Of a stretch of DNA of 64,000 nucleotides, positions 43,403 through 53,182 are shown piece after piece. The stretch is from Ruminococcus sp. (GTDB taxonomy: Bacteria > Bacillota > Clostridia > Oscillospirales > Acutalibacteraceae), in assembly GCA_017473775.1 (NCBI GenBank), contig JAFUJH010000013.1:1-64000 (forward strand), written 5' to 3'. Below the pieces are notes generated by a model. The model saw nothing but the letters and a program-made list of their open reading frames with translations, had not been told where the DNA came from and made no database searches. The position numbers and the translations under genes were made by a program. The stretch's first letter is position 1, and every line of letters starts with the position of its first letter.

Positions 43403-44461
43403 ATGAGCAAAAAAAGTATTCTTATCATCTTTGGCGGTAACTCCACCGAGCACGAGGTTTCCTGCAAATCGGTAATGAGCTTTGTAAATAACATCTCTGA
43501 GGATAAATACGAAAAGCACTATGTAGGCATCAAGAAAAACGGTGACTGGGTTTACTACACAGGTGACACCGCTCTTATCCCTACAGGAATGTGGACACAG
43601 GAGGAATCAAACACCTCCTGCGTACTCTCCCCCAATACTTCAAACAAGGGATTGCTGCTTCTTAATTCGGAACTCACCCTTATCCCCATTGATGTTATCA
43701 TCCCTGTCCTCCACGGCAAAAACGGCGAGGACGGCACAATTCAGGGACTCTTTGAGCTTTGCGGAATTCCCTATGTTGGCTGCGGAGTTGTTGCCTCCGG
43801 CGTATCAATGGACAAAGCATATACCAAGATTATTGTGGAAAGCCTTGGCAATATTCCTCAGGCAGATTATGTTCTTGTCCGAAAAAGCGACGATGACAGT
43901 TACATAGAAGAAGCAGAAAACAAACTGGGATATCCCATGTTTGTAAAGCCCTGCAAGTCAGGCTCATCTCAGGGTGTGTCCAGAGCAGATAACAGAGAAG
44001 GTCTTGTCAGTGCAGTAGAGCTTGCACTCACCCACGATTCAAAGGTACTTATCGAAGAAGCAATCAACGGCCGTGAGCTTGAGTGTGCAGTGCTCGAAAA
44101 CAAAGGAAAAATTACTTGCTCCAATGCAGGCGAGGCTGTGGCAGGAGATGTGTTCTACAGCTTTGATGCAAAGTACAACAATGCTGACTCAAAGACCGTC
44201 CTCACTCCTGACCTGCCCCAAGGCACCAACGAAACCATCAGAGAATACGCAGAGGCTATCTTCAAGATATTAGGCTGCAACGGACTCTCCAGAGTAGACT
44301 TCTTCCTTGAGAAGGGCACAGACCGTGTTATTTTCAACGAAATCAACACTCTGCCGGGCTTCACACAAATCAGTATGTATCCTATGATGATGAGTGCCGT
44401 CGGCTACCCCATAGATAAGCTTATGGATACCCTCATCGAAAACGCCGATACCTCAAAATAA
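43403..44461 (+). CDS. ddl: D-alanine--D-alanine ligase
   Basis: A 352-residue ATP-grasp ligase joining two D-Ala for peptidoglycan. IIFGGNSTEHEVS (8-20), LHGKNGEDGTIQGL, MDKAYTK, FVKPCKSGSSQGVSR, the omega-loop FDAKY (254-258) and VIFNEINTLPGFTQ are all present. The Lys-Tyr pair in the omega-loop is that of D-Ala- or D-Ser-forming ligases, not the D-lactate ligases VanA/VanB. AGGAAGG lies before ATG 43403. Possibly the housekeeping copy, carried in a polysaccharide operon. Confidence 0.9.
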   Translation: MSKKSILIIFGGNSTEHEVSCKSVMSFVNNISEDKYEKHYVGIKKNGDWVYYTGDTALIPTGMWTQEESNTSCVLSPNTSNKGLLLLNSELTLIPIDVIIPVLHGKNGEDGTIQGLFELCGIPYVGCGVVASGVSMDKAYTKIIVESLGNIPQADYVLVRKSDDDSYIEEAENKLGYPMFVKPCKSGSSQGVSRADNREGLVSAVELALTHDSKVLIEEAINGRELECAVLENKGKITCSNAGEAVAGDVFYSFDAKYNNADSKTVLTPDLPQGTNETIREYAEAIFKILGCNGLSRVDFFLEKGTDRVIFNEINTLPGFTQISMYPMMMSAVGYPIDKLMDTLIENADTSK

Positions 44462-44478
44462 CCAAAGGCTGTGTATTT

Positions 44479-45588
44479 ATGAAAATCATTTTTATCTCTC
44501 CCAAAAACCGAACCGCATATAACTTCCGCGGCGACCTGATTAAAGAAATCGTAGCCTTAGGCTGGGAGGTAGTTGTCACAGGTCCCAACAATATCGATGT
44601 TGACAAAATCGAGGCACTGGGTGCACGCTTTGTTAAAATTCCTATGGAAAAGACAGGTGTCAGTGCTAAGTCCGACCTGAAGTACATCCTTGCCCTAAGG
44701 AGGCTTTTCAAAGAAGAAAAGCCTGATATCACCTTCGGTTATACCATAAAGCCTGTGGTTTACGGAGCTATAGCGGCTAAGCTTGCAAAGGTCAAAAACC
44801 GCTATTCTATGGTAGAGGGTCTGGGATATGTTTTTACTGCAAATACCAGGAAAGCAAGGATTCTCCGTCCTATTGTCAAGACACTTTACCGCATAGGCTT
44901 TGGCTGTGCTAAAAAAGTAGTGTTTATAAATCCTGACGATTTGAAGGATTTAACTGCAATGAAACTTCTAAAAAAGGACAAGTGCTGTCTTGTAAACGGT
45001 GCAGGCGTAAACCTGCAGCACTTTGCAAGGGAGCCTCTGCCCCAAGACCCTGTGTTCTTTATGCTCAGCCGTGCTCTCATAAGCAAAGGCGTCAGGGTTT
45101 ACCTTGAAGCAACGCAGATAGTGCACAAGCAGTATCCTCAGGTCAGAATGATGCTTCTGGGAGAAATTGATGAAACCATGCAGGATTCTCTCAAAAAAGA
45201 CGAAATACAAAAATATGTTGACAGCGGTGCTGTTGAGTATTATCCCGAGCACCCGGATGTACGCTTGTTCTACAAGCAGTGCTCCGTTTTTGTTCTTCCC
45301 TCGTACAGAGAGGGTGTCCCCCGTACAAGCATGGAAGCCATGGCAATGGGCAGACCTGTTATCACAACAGATGCCCCTGGTTGCAGAGAAACCGTAATTG
45401 ACGGAAAAACAGGCTTCTCTGTTCCTACAGGCAACAGTCAGGCACTGGCAGAGGCTATGTGCAGGCTCATAGAAAACCCGGACCTTATTCAGAAATTTGG
45501 CGAAGAAAGCTACAATTTCTGTAAAGAAAAATTCGATGTCCACAAGGTAAACAAGGATTTACTCGGACATCTGGGAATCAATCAATAA
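44479..45588 (+). CDS. Glycosyltransferase family 4
   Basis: A 369-residue GT-B retaining glycosyltransferase. It starts KIIFISPKNRTAYNFRGDLI, has YTIKPVVYGAIAAKLAKVKN, then the C-terminal nucleotide-sugar domain with VFVLPSYREGVPRTSMEAMA and GRPVITTDAPGCRETV. The pattern is close to enzymes acting second in assembly (PglA and capsular GalNAc/Fuc transferases). Membrane-associated, cytoplasmic. It follows ddl by 17 bp. Confidence 0.9.
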   Translation: MKIIFISPKNRTAYNFRGDLIKEIVALGWEVVVTGPNNIDVDKIEALGARFVKIPMEKTGVSAKSDLKYILALRRLFKEEKPDITFGYTIKPVVYGAIAAKLAKVKNRYSMVEGLGYVFTANTRKARILRPIVKTLYRIGFGCAKKVVFINPDDLKDLTAMKLLKKDKCCLVNGAGVNLQHFAREPLPQDPVFFMLSRALISKGVRVYLEATQIVHKQYPQVRMMLLGEIDETMQDSLKKDEIQKYVDSGAVEYYPEHPDVRLFYKQCSVFVLPSYREGVPRTSMEAMAMGRPVITTDAPGCRETVIDGKTGFSVPTGNSQALAEAMCRLIENPDLIQKFGEESYNFCKEKFDVHKVNKDLLGHLGINQ

Positions 45589-45610
45589 TTCAAACAACGC
45601 AATCAAAAGC

Positions 45611-45646
45611 AAACACGCCTAAAATAAACTTGTCAAGGCGTTTATA
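45611..45646 (+). terminator. Weak terminator-like hairpin
   Basis: AAACACGCCT and AGGCGTTT can pair with a two-base bulge and are followed by a T-rich stretch, in the 82-bp gap before the AsnB-like gene. Confidence 0.35.
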
Positions 45647-45670
45647 TTTAATTATTATAGGGAGATCTGT

Positions 45671-47236
45671 ATGATTACAAAAATGTTAAACAACAGAACA
45701 GAACTTCAAAAATTCTTATTTATTCGCGGCTTTCTTATTACAAGCAAAGATATACCGGATACGAATGTGTTCCCCTTCTACGGAAACTGGAAAAAGGAAA
45801 AGCACGGAAACTACTGGTATATGGCTCACAATCTGACAGGTATGCATATCTATGAGGATAACGGAACCGTGTTCTTTATTATGGGTCACGCCTATAATCC
45901 CTTCACAATGGAGCATGAGGAACAAGCAATCCTCAGACGCATTGCACAAAGCTATGGTACAGACAGCTATATTTCCTGCCTTAATGAGCTCACAGGCATT
46001 TTCGTGGCAGGCGTTGCTAAAGGTAATGAAATTGAATTTCATGTAGATGCCTCAGGTATGCAATCTGCCTGCTATGCGGATATTGACAACACGCTGTATG
46101 TTTCATCTCACCCCCAATTAATCGGAGATTTATGCAATCTTCAAATGGACGATTTTGTTAAGGAACTTATCTCCTACAAATGGTATGGCAGAGTTATGGG
46201 TCCTTATCTTCCCTGTGATATGACTCCTTTCAGCAATGTTAAACGAATCGTCCCCAGTATTATGTACAAATACAACGAGGGAATCTCTCATTATCGTTTC
46301 TGGTTTAACAAGCCTATATCAACGGCTACAACAGACGAAGATTATCAAAAGGTAATCGAATCTGCTGCTGATATACTCAAAAACAATATGACTCTCATTA
46401 CTAAAAAGTGGAACAACCCTTGGATTTCTCTCACCGGTGGTATTGACAGCAATACTACCTTCGCTGCCGCTAACGGCAACTACGACTGCTTTGAAACTTT
46501 CAGTTATGTTTCTGCTGAAAAAGAAGTTCCTGACACAGAGGCAGCCGCTAAAATATCAGAAGCCTTCAATATAAAACACAACATATACAATATTCCGGAT
46601 AACAACGAGGACATTGAGGACTATGACGCAATAGTTGCTATACTCAATCACAACAACGGATATGTAGCAGAAGGAAAAGGAAACGAGCTCAGAAAGAGAA
46701 TTCATCTGCATAGGAACTGTAATTGCGATGTAGAAGTAAAATCATGGACTTCGGAAACCATCAGAGGCTATTGGTACAAACACTATGGCAGAAAAACAAT
46801 GCCGGAGCTTTCACCTAAACTGTTCAGAAACCTCTATAAAATTTTCATTACCAATCGTTCACTCGCACATAAGATAGACAAGCTTTTTGCGGAATATATT
46901 GAAAAATTTGAATATAAATCTATCCCCTCCTGCTATCCACCGGCAGATATCCACTATAACGAAGTTACATGGGGAAGCTGGGGCGGTATGAATATAAGCG
47001 AAATGAAGTTCTGCTTTGACATTACCATCGCATACAACAGCCGTCGGTTCCTTGACCTTCTGTTTAGAGTTCCTCTTGACAAGCGAATCTCTGACCAGCA
47101 TCACCTTGATATGAAGAAGTATCTGAACAAAGAACTGTACGATATGAATATAAGAGTTGTAAACCTGAAGGAAACACGCTTCAGAGCTTTTGCTCTTAAT
47201 GTTATCTTTACTATCAATTCATTCTTACCCTTTTAA
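45671..47236 (+). CDS. Asparagine synthase-like protein with degenerate glutaminase half
   Basis: A 521-residue AsnB homologue. Residues 1-210 resemble the Ntn glutaminase fold but begin MITKMLNN, with no Cys2 nucleophile, so glutamine hydrolysis should be lost. Residues about 225-500 hold the PP-loop ATP pyrophosphatase (SLTGGIDSNTTF, near 253-264). Relatives in polysaccharide clusters, such as WbpS, amidate uronic acids; that is a plausible role but would need free ammonia or another donor. GGGAG precedes ATG 45671. The gene and those after it are more AT-rich than the wall genes before, as in exchangeable parts of such loci. Confidence 0.8.
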   Translation: MITKMLNNRTELQKFLFIRGFLITSKDIPDTNVFPFYGNWKKEKHGNYWYMAHNLTGMHIYEDNGTVFFIMGHAYNPFTMEHEEQAILRRIAQSYGTDSYISCLNELTGIFVAGVAKGNEIEFHVDASGMQSACYADIDNTLYVSSHPQLIGDLCNLQMDDFVKELISYKWYGRVMGPYLPCDMTPFSNVKRIVPSIMYKYNEGISHYRFWFNKPISTATTDEDYQKVIESAADILKNNMTLITKKWNNPWISLTGGIDSNTTFAAANGNYDCFETFSYVSAEKEVPDTEAAAKISEAFNIKHNIYNIPDNNEDIEDYDAIVAILNHNNGYVAEGKGNELRKRIHLHRNCNCDVEVKSWTSETIRGYWYKHYGRKTMPELSPKLFRNLYKIFITNRSLAHKIDKLFAEYIEKFEYKSIPSCYPPADIHYNEVTWGSWGGMNISEMKFCFDITIAYNSRRFLDLLFRVPLDKRISDQHHLDMKKYLNKELYDMNIRVVNLKETRFRAFALNVIFTINSFLPF

Positions 47237-47394
47237 TTATCATTATCAAGATAGTTATCGCAACATCATATAACATCACAAATCGAAACTATACGCTTTT
47301 ATCAGGTTATAAGCTGTTACAGATAACATGCCGATAAATACAGCTAAATACAACTAACAAAATTTTATTTTCAACAGAAACGAGGACAATCACC

Positions 47395-48510
47395 ATGCAG
47401 GTTATGATACTTACTACTATTGCAGTAGGTCTGTTTGCTTTCATTGCAAACAGACAGTATAACTATGCTTTTGCTAAGAATCCGGTCACAGGTAAGTCCG
47501 GAACAGGAAATCTTACATCCTACTATCTGTTTGTATTTATCTGTATTGCAATTCTTGCGAGTGTTGCCGGACTTAGATATTATGTAGGCACGGACTTTGG
47601 CGGATATTACTGGGGATATCCCCAATACATCAGTGAATTTCAGGACAGGCTTAGCAACTGGGATGAGCCGGGCATATCGATTATTGCAAAAATACTGAGC
47701 TGCTTCACTGAGGACGGTGCTTACTTTACATTTACAACAGCAGCCCTCACAGTTTTTCTCTTTGTATTTACCTTATCAAAGCATACGGATGACTTTTTCT
47801 TTGTTGTTATGCTTTATATTTTCACCTCATGCTGGAGCGGTTGCTTCAACGGTGTGCGTCAGTATCTGGCGGCAGCCGTCCTCTTTGCAGGACACAGGCT
47901 GATTTATGAGCGGAAGTTCATCAAATACTGCATAGTGGTGTTTCTGGCCTCCTCTTTTCATATTACAGCTCTCATAATGCTACCTATGTTTTTTTTGATT
48001 ACAAAAAATTTGGATATTAAAAAGATTGTTTTCATTATGGTTTGCGGCATTGTCCTTATTTTTTCCTATGACCTTCTCTTTAATTTGGTAGGAATACTTA
48101 AGGACAATGAGACCGGCGGTGCAGATACCGAATACGCACAAAATTTAATACACCCTCTGCGTATAGCCATTTCACTTGCACCTATTCTTCTGTACTTTTT
48201 CCTGCTGCTTCAGAAAAGAACCTTCTCAGGAGAAGAAAATTTCTATATGGGATTTATTTTTGTGCGTGCTGCTATAACGATTGCAACTGCAAACAGTGCT
48301 TACCTTAATCGTGCAGGATTATATTTTTCACCCTTTATACCTTTGTCCCTATTATTTCTGATTAACAAGTTTGACAAAAACCAGCAGTTGATCATTAAAA
48401 CGGTGACTCTCGTTCTGTATGCTATTGTATGGTTGTATATTGATGCATCGCAAACAGAATGGCACTGGATGTTTAACCGACCCGAGGCATACTACAACAA
48501 ATACGCCTGA
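47395..48510 (+). CDS. EpsG-family polysaccharide polymerase (Wzy-like), first copy
   Basis: A 371-residue polytopic membrane protein, about ten helices. ASVAGLRYYVGTDFGGYYWG, GISIIAKIL and the SCWSGCFNGVRQYLAAAVLF segment are the EpsG/Wzy marks. It would polymerise lipid-linked repeat units at the outer membrane face. The 158-bp gap before it contains nothing I can identify. Confidence 0.85.
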   Translation: MQVMILTTIAVGLFAFIANRQYNYAFAKNPVTGKSGTGNLTSYYLFVFICIAILASVAGLRYYVGTDFGGYYWGYPQYISEFQDRLSNWDEPGISIIAKILSCFTEDGAYFTFTTAALTVFLFVFTLSKHTDDFFFVVMLYIFTSCWSGCFNGVRQYLAAAVLFAGHRLIYERKFIKYCIVVFLASSFHITALIMLPMFFLITKNLDIKKIVFIMVCGIVLIFSYDLLFNLVGILKDNETGGADTEYAQNLIHPLRIAISLAPILLYFFLLLQKRTFSGEENFYMGFIFVRAAITIATANSAYLNRAGLYFSPFIPLSLLFLINKFDKNQQLIIKTVTLVLYAIVWLYIDASQTEWHWMFNRPEAYYNKYA

Positions 48511-48551
48511 TAGCCAAAGACTTCTTATTAAATTCAAAAGAGGATTTCTTT

Positions 48552-49739
48552 ATGAAAATCGGAATCATCACATTATCAAAAGGTGAAAATTACGGAGGTA
48601 TGCTTCAGAACTTTGCTGTAATGAAAGCATACAATAATCTCGGACACGAAGCTGTCACCATTCACGACAGCACAACCAGAGGCATAAGAATTACCCACGA
48701 CAGGCAAAGTACTGCTTCAAAGCTCAGACCATCCTATATTCTTGCAGTTGTCAAAGTCAGACTAAAAACAAAGTATCATATAAAGAATCAACGGGACCGT
48801 CTTATTCCTTCTATTATCAGAAAAAGAAAAAACACAAGGATATATGCAGATGCAAAAGCAAAACGCACTGCTGCCTTCAAAACCTTTTATGATTATCACA
48901 TAGCACACACGGACTTTGATATCAACAATGATGCAATCCCTGAAGAAAAGCTAAGGGACTTTGACTTCTTCTCCGTTGGTTCTGATCAGGTATGGAACCC
49001 TACATATCCAAGCACTTCGGGTGTTAAATTTCTCTCCTTTGCTGAGTCTTTCAAAAAAATCTCCTTTGCTCCTTCCTTTGGGATTTCAGAACTTCCCCCT
49101 TACACAAAGTCTCATTATACCAAATGGCTCTCGGATTTTCCTATGCTTTCAGTGCGTGAACAAAGAGGAGCTCAGATAATTAAGGAGCTCACAGGAAAAG
49201 AAGCACAGGTTATCTGTGACCCTACGCTGACTGTTACAAAAGAACAATGGACAGAAATTGAATCAAATCCCGATTTTTCCACAGACAAACCCTATGCACT
49301 TACTTATTTTCTCGGCAATGAAAGCAACAGATACCGAAGATACATAGAAAAGGTTGCAAAAGAAAAAGGACTTGATATAATCAATCTCTTTGACCTGCGT
49401 GAGCACAAGTATTACTCTGCAGGCCCTGCAGAGTTCATTTATCTGATACATCACGCTGATGCAATTTTCACCGATTCCTTCCATGCGGCAGTTTTCTCTA
49501 TTATTTTCAAACGGGATTTCGTTGTATTTGACCGCATAGAAGACGGCCAGACAATGGGCTCCAGATTAAAGACCCTGTTGCAGACTTACAACCTTGAGGA
49601 CCGTATGTATGCTAAAATGTGTACTCACACATTCACACCTGCTGACTTCAGTGAAACAGATAATATAATCAAGAGTGAACGCGAAAAAGCACTGGACTTT
49701 ATCAGGCGTTCCATTGTTCATAATTTAAACATCAAATAA
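48552..49739 (+). CDS. Polysaccharide pyruvyltransferase family protein
   Basis: A 395-residue protein. KIGIITLSKGENYGGMLQNF at the start, FSVGSDQVWNPTYP, FAPSFGISELPPY, LSVREQRGAQII and the later FTDSFHAAVFSIIF are the family motifs. These enzymes add ketal pyruvate from PEP to sugars of surface polysaccharides. Cytoplasmic, 41 bp after the polymerase, preceded by AGAGGA. Confidence 0.88.
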   Translation: MKIGIITLSKGENYGGMLQNFAVMKAYNNLGHEAVTIHDSTTRGIRITHDRQSTASKLRPSYILAVVKVRLKTKYHIKNQRDRLIPSIIRKRKNTRIYADAKAKRTAAFKTFYDYHIAHTDFDINNDAIPEEKLRDFDFFSVGSDQVWNPTYPSTSGVKFLSFAESFKKISFAPSFGISELPPYTKSHYTKWLSDFPMLSVREQRGAQIIKELTGKEAQVICDPTLTVTKEQWTEIESNPDFSTDKPYALTYFLGNESNRYRRYIEKVAKEKGLDIINLFDLREHKYYSAGPAEFIYLIHHADAIFTDSFHAAVFSIIFKRDFVVFDRIEDGQTMGSRLKTLLQTYNLEDRMYAKMCTHTFTPADFSETDNIIKSEREKALDFIRRSIVHNLNIK

Positions 49740-49782
49740 AACATTTGAAATCACTGTTAATTATTTTTAAGGAGTGAATAAA

Positions 49783-50667
49783 ATGAAAGGTATTATCCTT
49801 GCAGGCGGTGCAGGTACAAGACTTTATCCTTTAACACAGGTTACTTCAAAACAGCTTCTTCCTGTTTATAATAAACCTATGATTTTTTACCCCCTGTCTA
49901 CCCTTATGCTGGCAGGAATCAAAGATATTCTTATCATCTCTACCCCTCAGGACACTCCTAACTTTGAAAAACTATTGGGTGATGGCTCTCAATATGGAAT
50001 TAATCTTACCTACAAAGTTCAGCCCTCTCCTGACGGACTTGCCCAGGCTTTTATTCTTGGAGAAGAATTTATCGGTAACGATTCCTGCGCCATGATTCTT
50101 GGCGATAATATTTTTTACGGAAATGGTCTCTCAAATATACTTCAAAAAGCAAAGAATAATGCAGACAAGGGCTTTGCTACAATCTTTGGCTATTATGTCC
50201 ACGACCCCGAGCGTTTCGGAATTGTTGAATTTGATAATGAAGGAAAGGTTATTTCTGTAGAAGAAAAGCCTCAAAAGCCAAAATCCAATTACTGTATCAC
50301 AGGTCTTTATTTTTATGATAACAATGTTGTCCGTATGGCAAAAATGATAAAACCTTCCGCCAGAGGAGAACTGGAAATTACAGACCTGAACCGACTTTAT
50401 CTGAACGAAGACAAATTGAAGGTCCAGATTATGGGACGAGGCTTTGCCTGGCTTGACACAGGCACAGTAGACTCTCTCATAGATGCCTCTAATTTTGTTC
50501 AAATCACAGAAACCAGACAATCTCTGATGATTTCTGTGCCTGAAGAAATCGCCTACGCAAACGGTTGGATTACAAAAGAATGTCTCTTATCTGCTGCAGA
50601 AAAGTACGGAAAAAGTCCATACGGCAAATATCTGAAACAGGTAGCCGAAGGAAAATACAGATATTAA
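49783..50667 (+). CDS. rfbA: Glucose-1-phosphate thymidylyltransferase
   Basis: A 294-residue enzyme making dTDP-glucose, the first step to dTDP-L-rhamnose. [20 protein letters not shown] with the G-x-G-T-R loop, [20 protein letters not shown], the ILGDNIFYG metal Asp, and [10 protein letters not shown] are diagnostic. ATG 49783 is eight bases after AAGGAG; the GTG at 49774 lies at that site. Confidence 0.96.
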   Translation: MKGIILAGGAGTRLYPLTQVTSKQLLPVYNKPMIFYPLSTLMLAGIKDILIISTPQDTPNFEKLLGDGSQYGINLTYKVQPSPDGLAQAFILGEEFIGNDSCAMILGDNIFYGNGLSNILQKAKNNADKGFATIFGYYVHDPERFGIVEFDNEGKVISVEEKPQKPKSNYCITGLYFYDNNVVRMAKMIKPSARGELEITDLNRLYLNEDKLKVQIMGRGFAWLDTGTVDSLIDASNFVQITETRQSLMISVPEEIAYANGWITKECLLSAAEKYGKSPYGKYLKQVAEGKYRY

Positions 50668-50687
50668 TATTCAAAGGACTATACATA

Positions 50688-51239
50688 ATGGGTAATTTTA
50701 TTTTTGAAAAAACTTCCATTGAAGGAGTATACATAATAACTCCCAAGGTATTCGGAGATAACCGCGGATATTTCATGGAAACCTACAAGCAGTCTGAGTT
50801 TGAGGCTGCAGGTATAACAAATATTTTTGTTCAGGATAATCAATCCAAGTCCCGCAAGGGTGTTCTGAGAGGGCTTCATTTTCAGAAAACTCACCCACAG
50901 GCAAAGCTTGTCCGCGTAATTAAAGGCGAAGTTTATGATGTTGCTGTTGACCTGCGAAAGGATAGCCCCACATATGGTAAATATGTAGGTGTTATTCTTT
51001 CTGAGGAGAACAAAAAACAATTCTTTGTGCCCAAAGGCTTTGCTCACGGTTTTCTCGTTCTTTCTGAAGAAGCAGAGTTTGTATACAAATGTGATGACCT
51101 GTATCATCCTGAGGATGAGGGCGGACTCCTGTACTGTGACAAGGATGTTGCTATCGACTGGCCTGAAACAGAGGAGCTGACTCTCAGCGAAAAAGACAAG
51201 CTTCATCCCACACTTGCTGAACTTGACTTTTCATTCTGA
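50688..51239 (+). CDS. rfbC: dTDP-4-dehydrorhamnose 3,5-epimerase
   Basis: A 183-residue cupin epimerase from ATG 50688 (AAAGGA upstream). RKGVLRGLHFQKTHPQAKLV contains the catalytic His, followed by VRVIKGEVYDVAVDLRKDSP and PKGFAHGFLVLSEEAEFVYK. It inverts C3 and C5 of the 4-keto sugar. Placed second here, before rfbB, 20 bp after rfbA. Confidence 0.95.
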   Translation: MGNFIFEKTSIEGVYIITPKVFGDNRGYFMETYKQSEFEAAGITNIFVQDNQSKSRKGVLRGLHFQKTHPQAKLVRVIKGEVYDVAVDLRKDSPTYGKYVGVILSEENKKQFFVPKGFAHGFLVLSEEAEFVYKCDDLYHPEDEGGLLYCDKDVAIDWPETEELTLSEKDKLHPTLAELDFSF

Positions 51240-51265
51240 GATATTTCCGATACACGGAGGAACAT

Positions 51266-52285
51266 ATGAATATTTTAGTTACCGGAGGCGCCGGATTTAT
51301 CGGTGCAAATTTCGTTTACTTTCAACTTAAAAATCATCCTGAAGACCGCATCGTTTGTCTTGATAAGCTGACATACGCAGGAAACCTTGAGACTCTGAAC
51401 GAAGCAATGAAACACCAAAACTTCCGATTTGTCAAAGGGGACATAGCAGACAGAGAATGTGTGTTTAATCTGTTCAAAGAAGAAAACTTTGATATTGTCG
51501 TTAATTTTGCGGCTGAAAGTCATGTTGACCGCTCTGTGGAAAACCCGGAGATATTCCTTTTAACGAATATACTTGGAACACAGACTCTGATGGATGCCTG
51601 CCGATTTTATTCAATCAAACGCTATCATCAGGTATCAACAGATGAAGTATATGGTGACCTGCCCCTTGACAGACCTGATCTGTTCTTCACTGAAGATACT
51701 CCAATACATACATCTTCACCCTACAGTGCATCGAAAGCATCTGCCGACTTACTTGTTCTTGCCTATGCAAGAACTTTTAAGTTGCCTGTATCCATCACAC
51801 GCTGTTCCAACAACTACGGGCCCTATCATTTTCCTGAAAAGCTCATCCCCCTTATGATATCCCGTGCACTTGCCAATGAGAGTCTGCCTGTATATGGCAA
51901 AGGCGAAAACATCAGGGACTGGCTATATGTTGAGGACCACTGCTCTGCGATTGACCTTGTTATGAGAAAAGGCAGAGAAGGCGAAATTTACAATGTAGGT
52001 GGTCATAACGAACGAACAAATCTTCAGGTTGTAAAGACAATTCTTGAAATTTTAGGAAAGCCTGAGACTCTTATCAACTATGTGACGGACCGACCCGGAC
52101 ACGATATGCGATATGCCATTGACCCCACAAAGATTCACTCAGAGCTGGGATGGCTGCCTGAAACCACTTTTGATGAGGGTATCAAACGAACAGTAGAATG
52201 GTATCTTAATAACAAGCAATGGTGGCAAAACATTTTAAATGGTGACTACAAGGAATATTACAACAAAATGTACTCAAATCGCTGA
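51266..52285 (+). CDS. rfbB: dTDP-glucose 4,6-dehydratase
   Basis: A 339-residue SDR-type dehydratase. VTGGAGFIGANFVYFQL binds NAD, FAAESHVDRSVENP, VSTDEVYGDL holds the catalytic Asp-Glu, and YSASKASADLLV the Tyr/Lys pair. It makes dTDP-4-keto-6-deoxy-glucose. GGAGG precedes ATG 51266. Confidence 0.96.
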   Translation: MNILVTGGAGFIGANFVYFQLKNHPEDRIVCLDKLTYAGNLETLNEAMKHQNFRFVKGDIADRECVFNLFKEENFDIVVNFAAESHVDRSVENPEIFLLTNILGTQTLMDACRFYSIKRYHQVSTDEVYGDLPLDRPDLFFTEDTPIHTSSPYSASKASADLLVLAYARTFKLPVSITRCSNNYGPYHFPEKLIPLMISRALANESLPVYGKGENIRDWLYVEDHCSAIDLVMRKGREGEIYNVGGHNERTNLQVVKTILEILGKPETLINYVTDRPGHDMRYAIDPTKIHSELGWLPETTFDEGIKRTVEWYLNNKQWWQNILNGDYKEYYNKMYSNR

Positions 52286-52296
52286 AAGGAGCAAAA

Positions 52297-53181
52297 ATGA
52301 AGGTTTTAGTAACCGGTGCATCAGGACAACTGGGACAAGATGTGATTTTGCAACTTCGTGAAGATGGACACACAGCTATCGGCACGGATATAAATGACGA
52401 GTTTCTTCCTATGGATATCACTGATATTGATAAAGTGCACAATACTTTGCACTCCATAAACCCTGATGCTGTAATTCATTGTGCTGCATGGACAGCCGTT
52501 GACAGTGCTGAAGACTTAGAAAATCAGAAAAAGGTTTTTGATATTAATCACAAAGGCACAGAGAATATAGCAACAGTATGTAAAGAACTCGATATAAAGT
52601 TGCTTTACACCAGTACTGACTATGTCTTCAACGGTGAAGGCACTACTCCTTGGGACGCTGATTGTGACAACTATGCTCCTGTCAATATTTACGGAAAAAG
52701 TAAGCTACACGGGGAATTAGCTGTCAGCAGTACATTAACCAAATTTTTTATTGTCCGTATTCAGTGGGTTTATGGTGCAGGTGGTAAGAATTTCATCAAA
52801 ACAATGCTTAATGTAGGCAAAAGATATGAATGCGTCAAGGTAGTCAACGATCAGATTGGCTCCCCTACATACACAAAGGATTTAGCAAGGCTGTTTTCCG
52901 AAATGATAGTTACTGATAAATACGGTTACTATCACGCAAGAAACGAAGGCAATTTCGTTTCTTGGTACGACCTTACTTGTAAGCTTTACAAACTACTTGA
53001 TTATTCAACAAAAATTGTTCCTGTAACAACTGAAGAATATGGTCTTTCTAATGCACGCCGTCCAAAAAACAGTCGTTTAGATACAAGTAAATTAGCTCAA
53101 TACGGCTTCACTCCATTGCCTGATTGGGAAGATGCAGTAGAAAGATACATCAAAGAATTAGAAAATCGTAATCTATTATAA
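52297..53181 (+). CDS. rfbD: dTDP-4-dehydrorhamnose reductase
   Basis: A 294-residue NAD(P)H-dependent reductase completing dTDP-L-rhamnose. VTGASGQLGQDV at the start, CAAWTAVDSAED, YTSTDYVFNGEG and YGKSKLHGE are the family motifs. AAAGGAG precedes ATG 52297. The four rhamnose genes run in the order A, C, B, D. Confidence 0.95.
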   Translation: MKVLVTGASGQLGQDVILQLREDGHTAIGTDINDEFLPMDITDIDKVHNTLHSINPDAVIHCAAWTAVDSAEDLENQKKVFDINHKGTENIATVCKELDIKLLYTSTDYVFNGEGTTPWDADCDNYAPVNIYGKSKLHGELAVSSTLTKFFIVRIQWVYGAGGKNFIKTMLNVGKRYECVKVVNDQIGSPTYTKDLARLFSEMIVTDKYGYYHARNEGNFVSWYDLTCKLYKLLDYSTKIVPVTTEEYGLSNARRPKNSRLDTSKLAQYGFTPLPDWEDAVERYIKELENRNLL

Positions 53182-53182
53182 A

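Noticed and set aside
42461..44461. VanH-VanA type glycopeptide resistance pair
   Set aside because: The ligase has the Lys-Tyr omega-loop of D-Ala/D-Ser ligases, and no vanX, vanR or vanS is nearby.
45630..45658. TTGTCA-17-TATTAT promoter for the AsnB-like gene
   Set aside because: Transcription would start at or inside the ribosome site, so the boxes are probably chance in AT-rich DNA; an upstream operon promoter is more likely.
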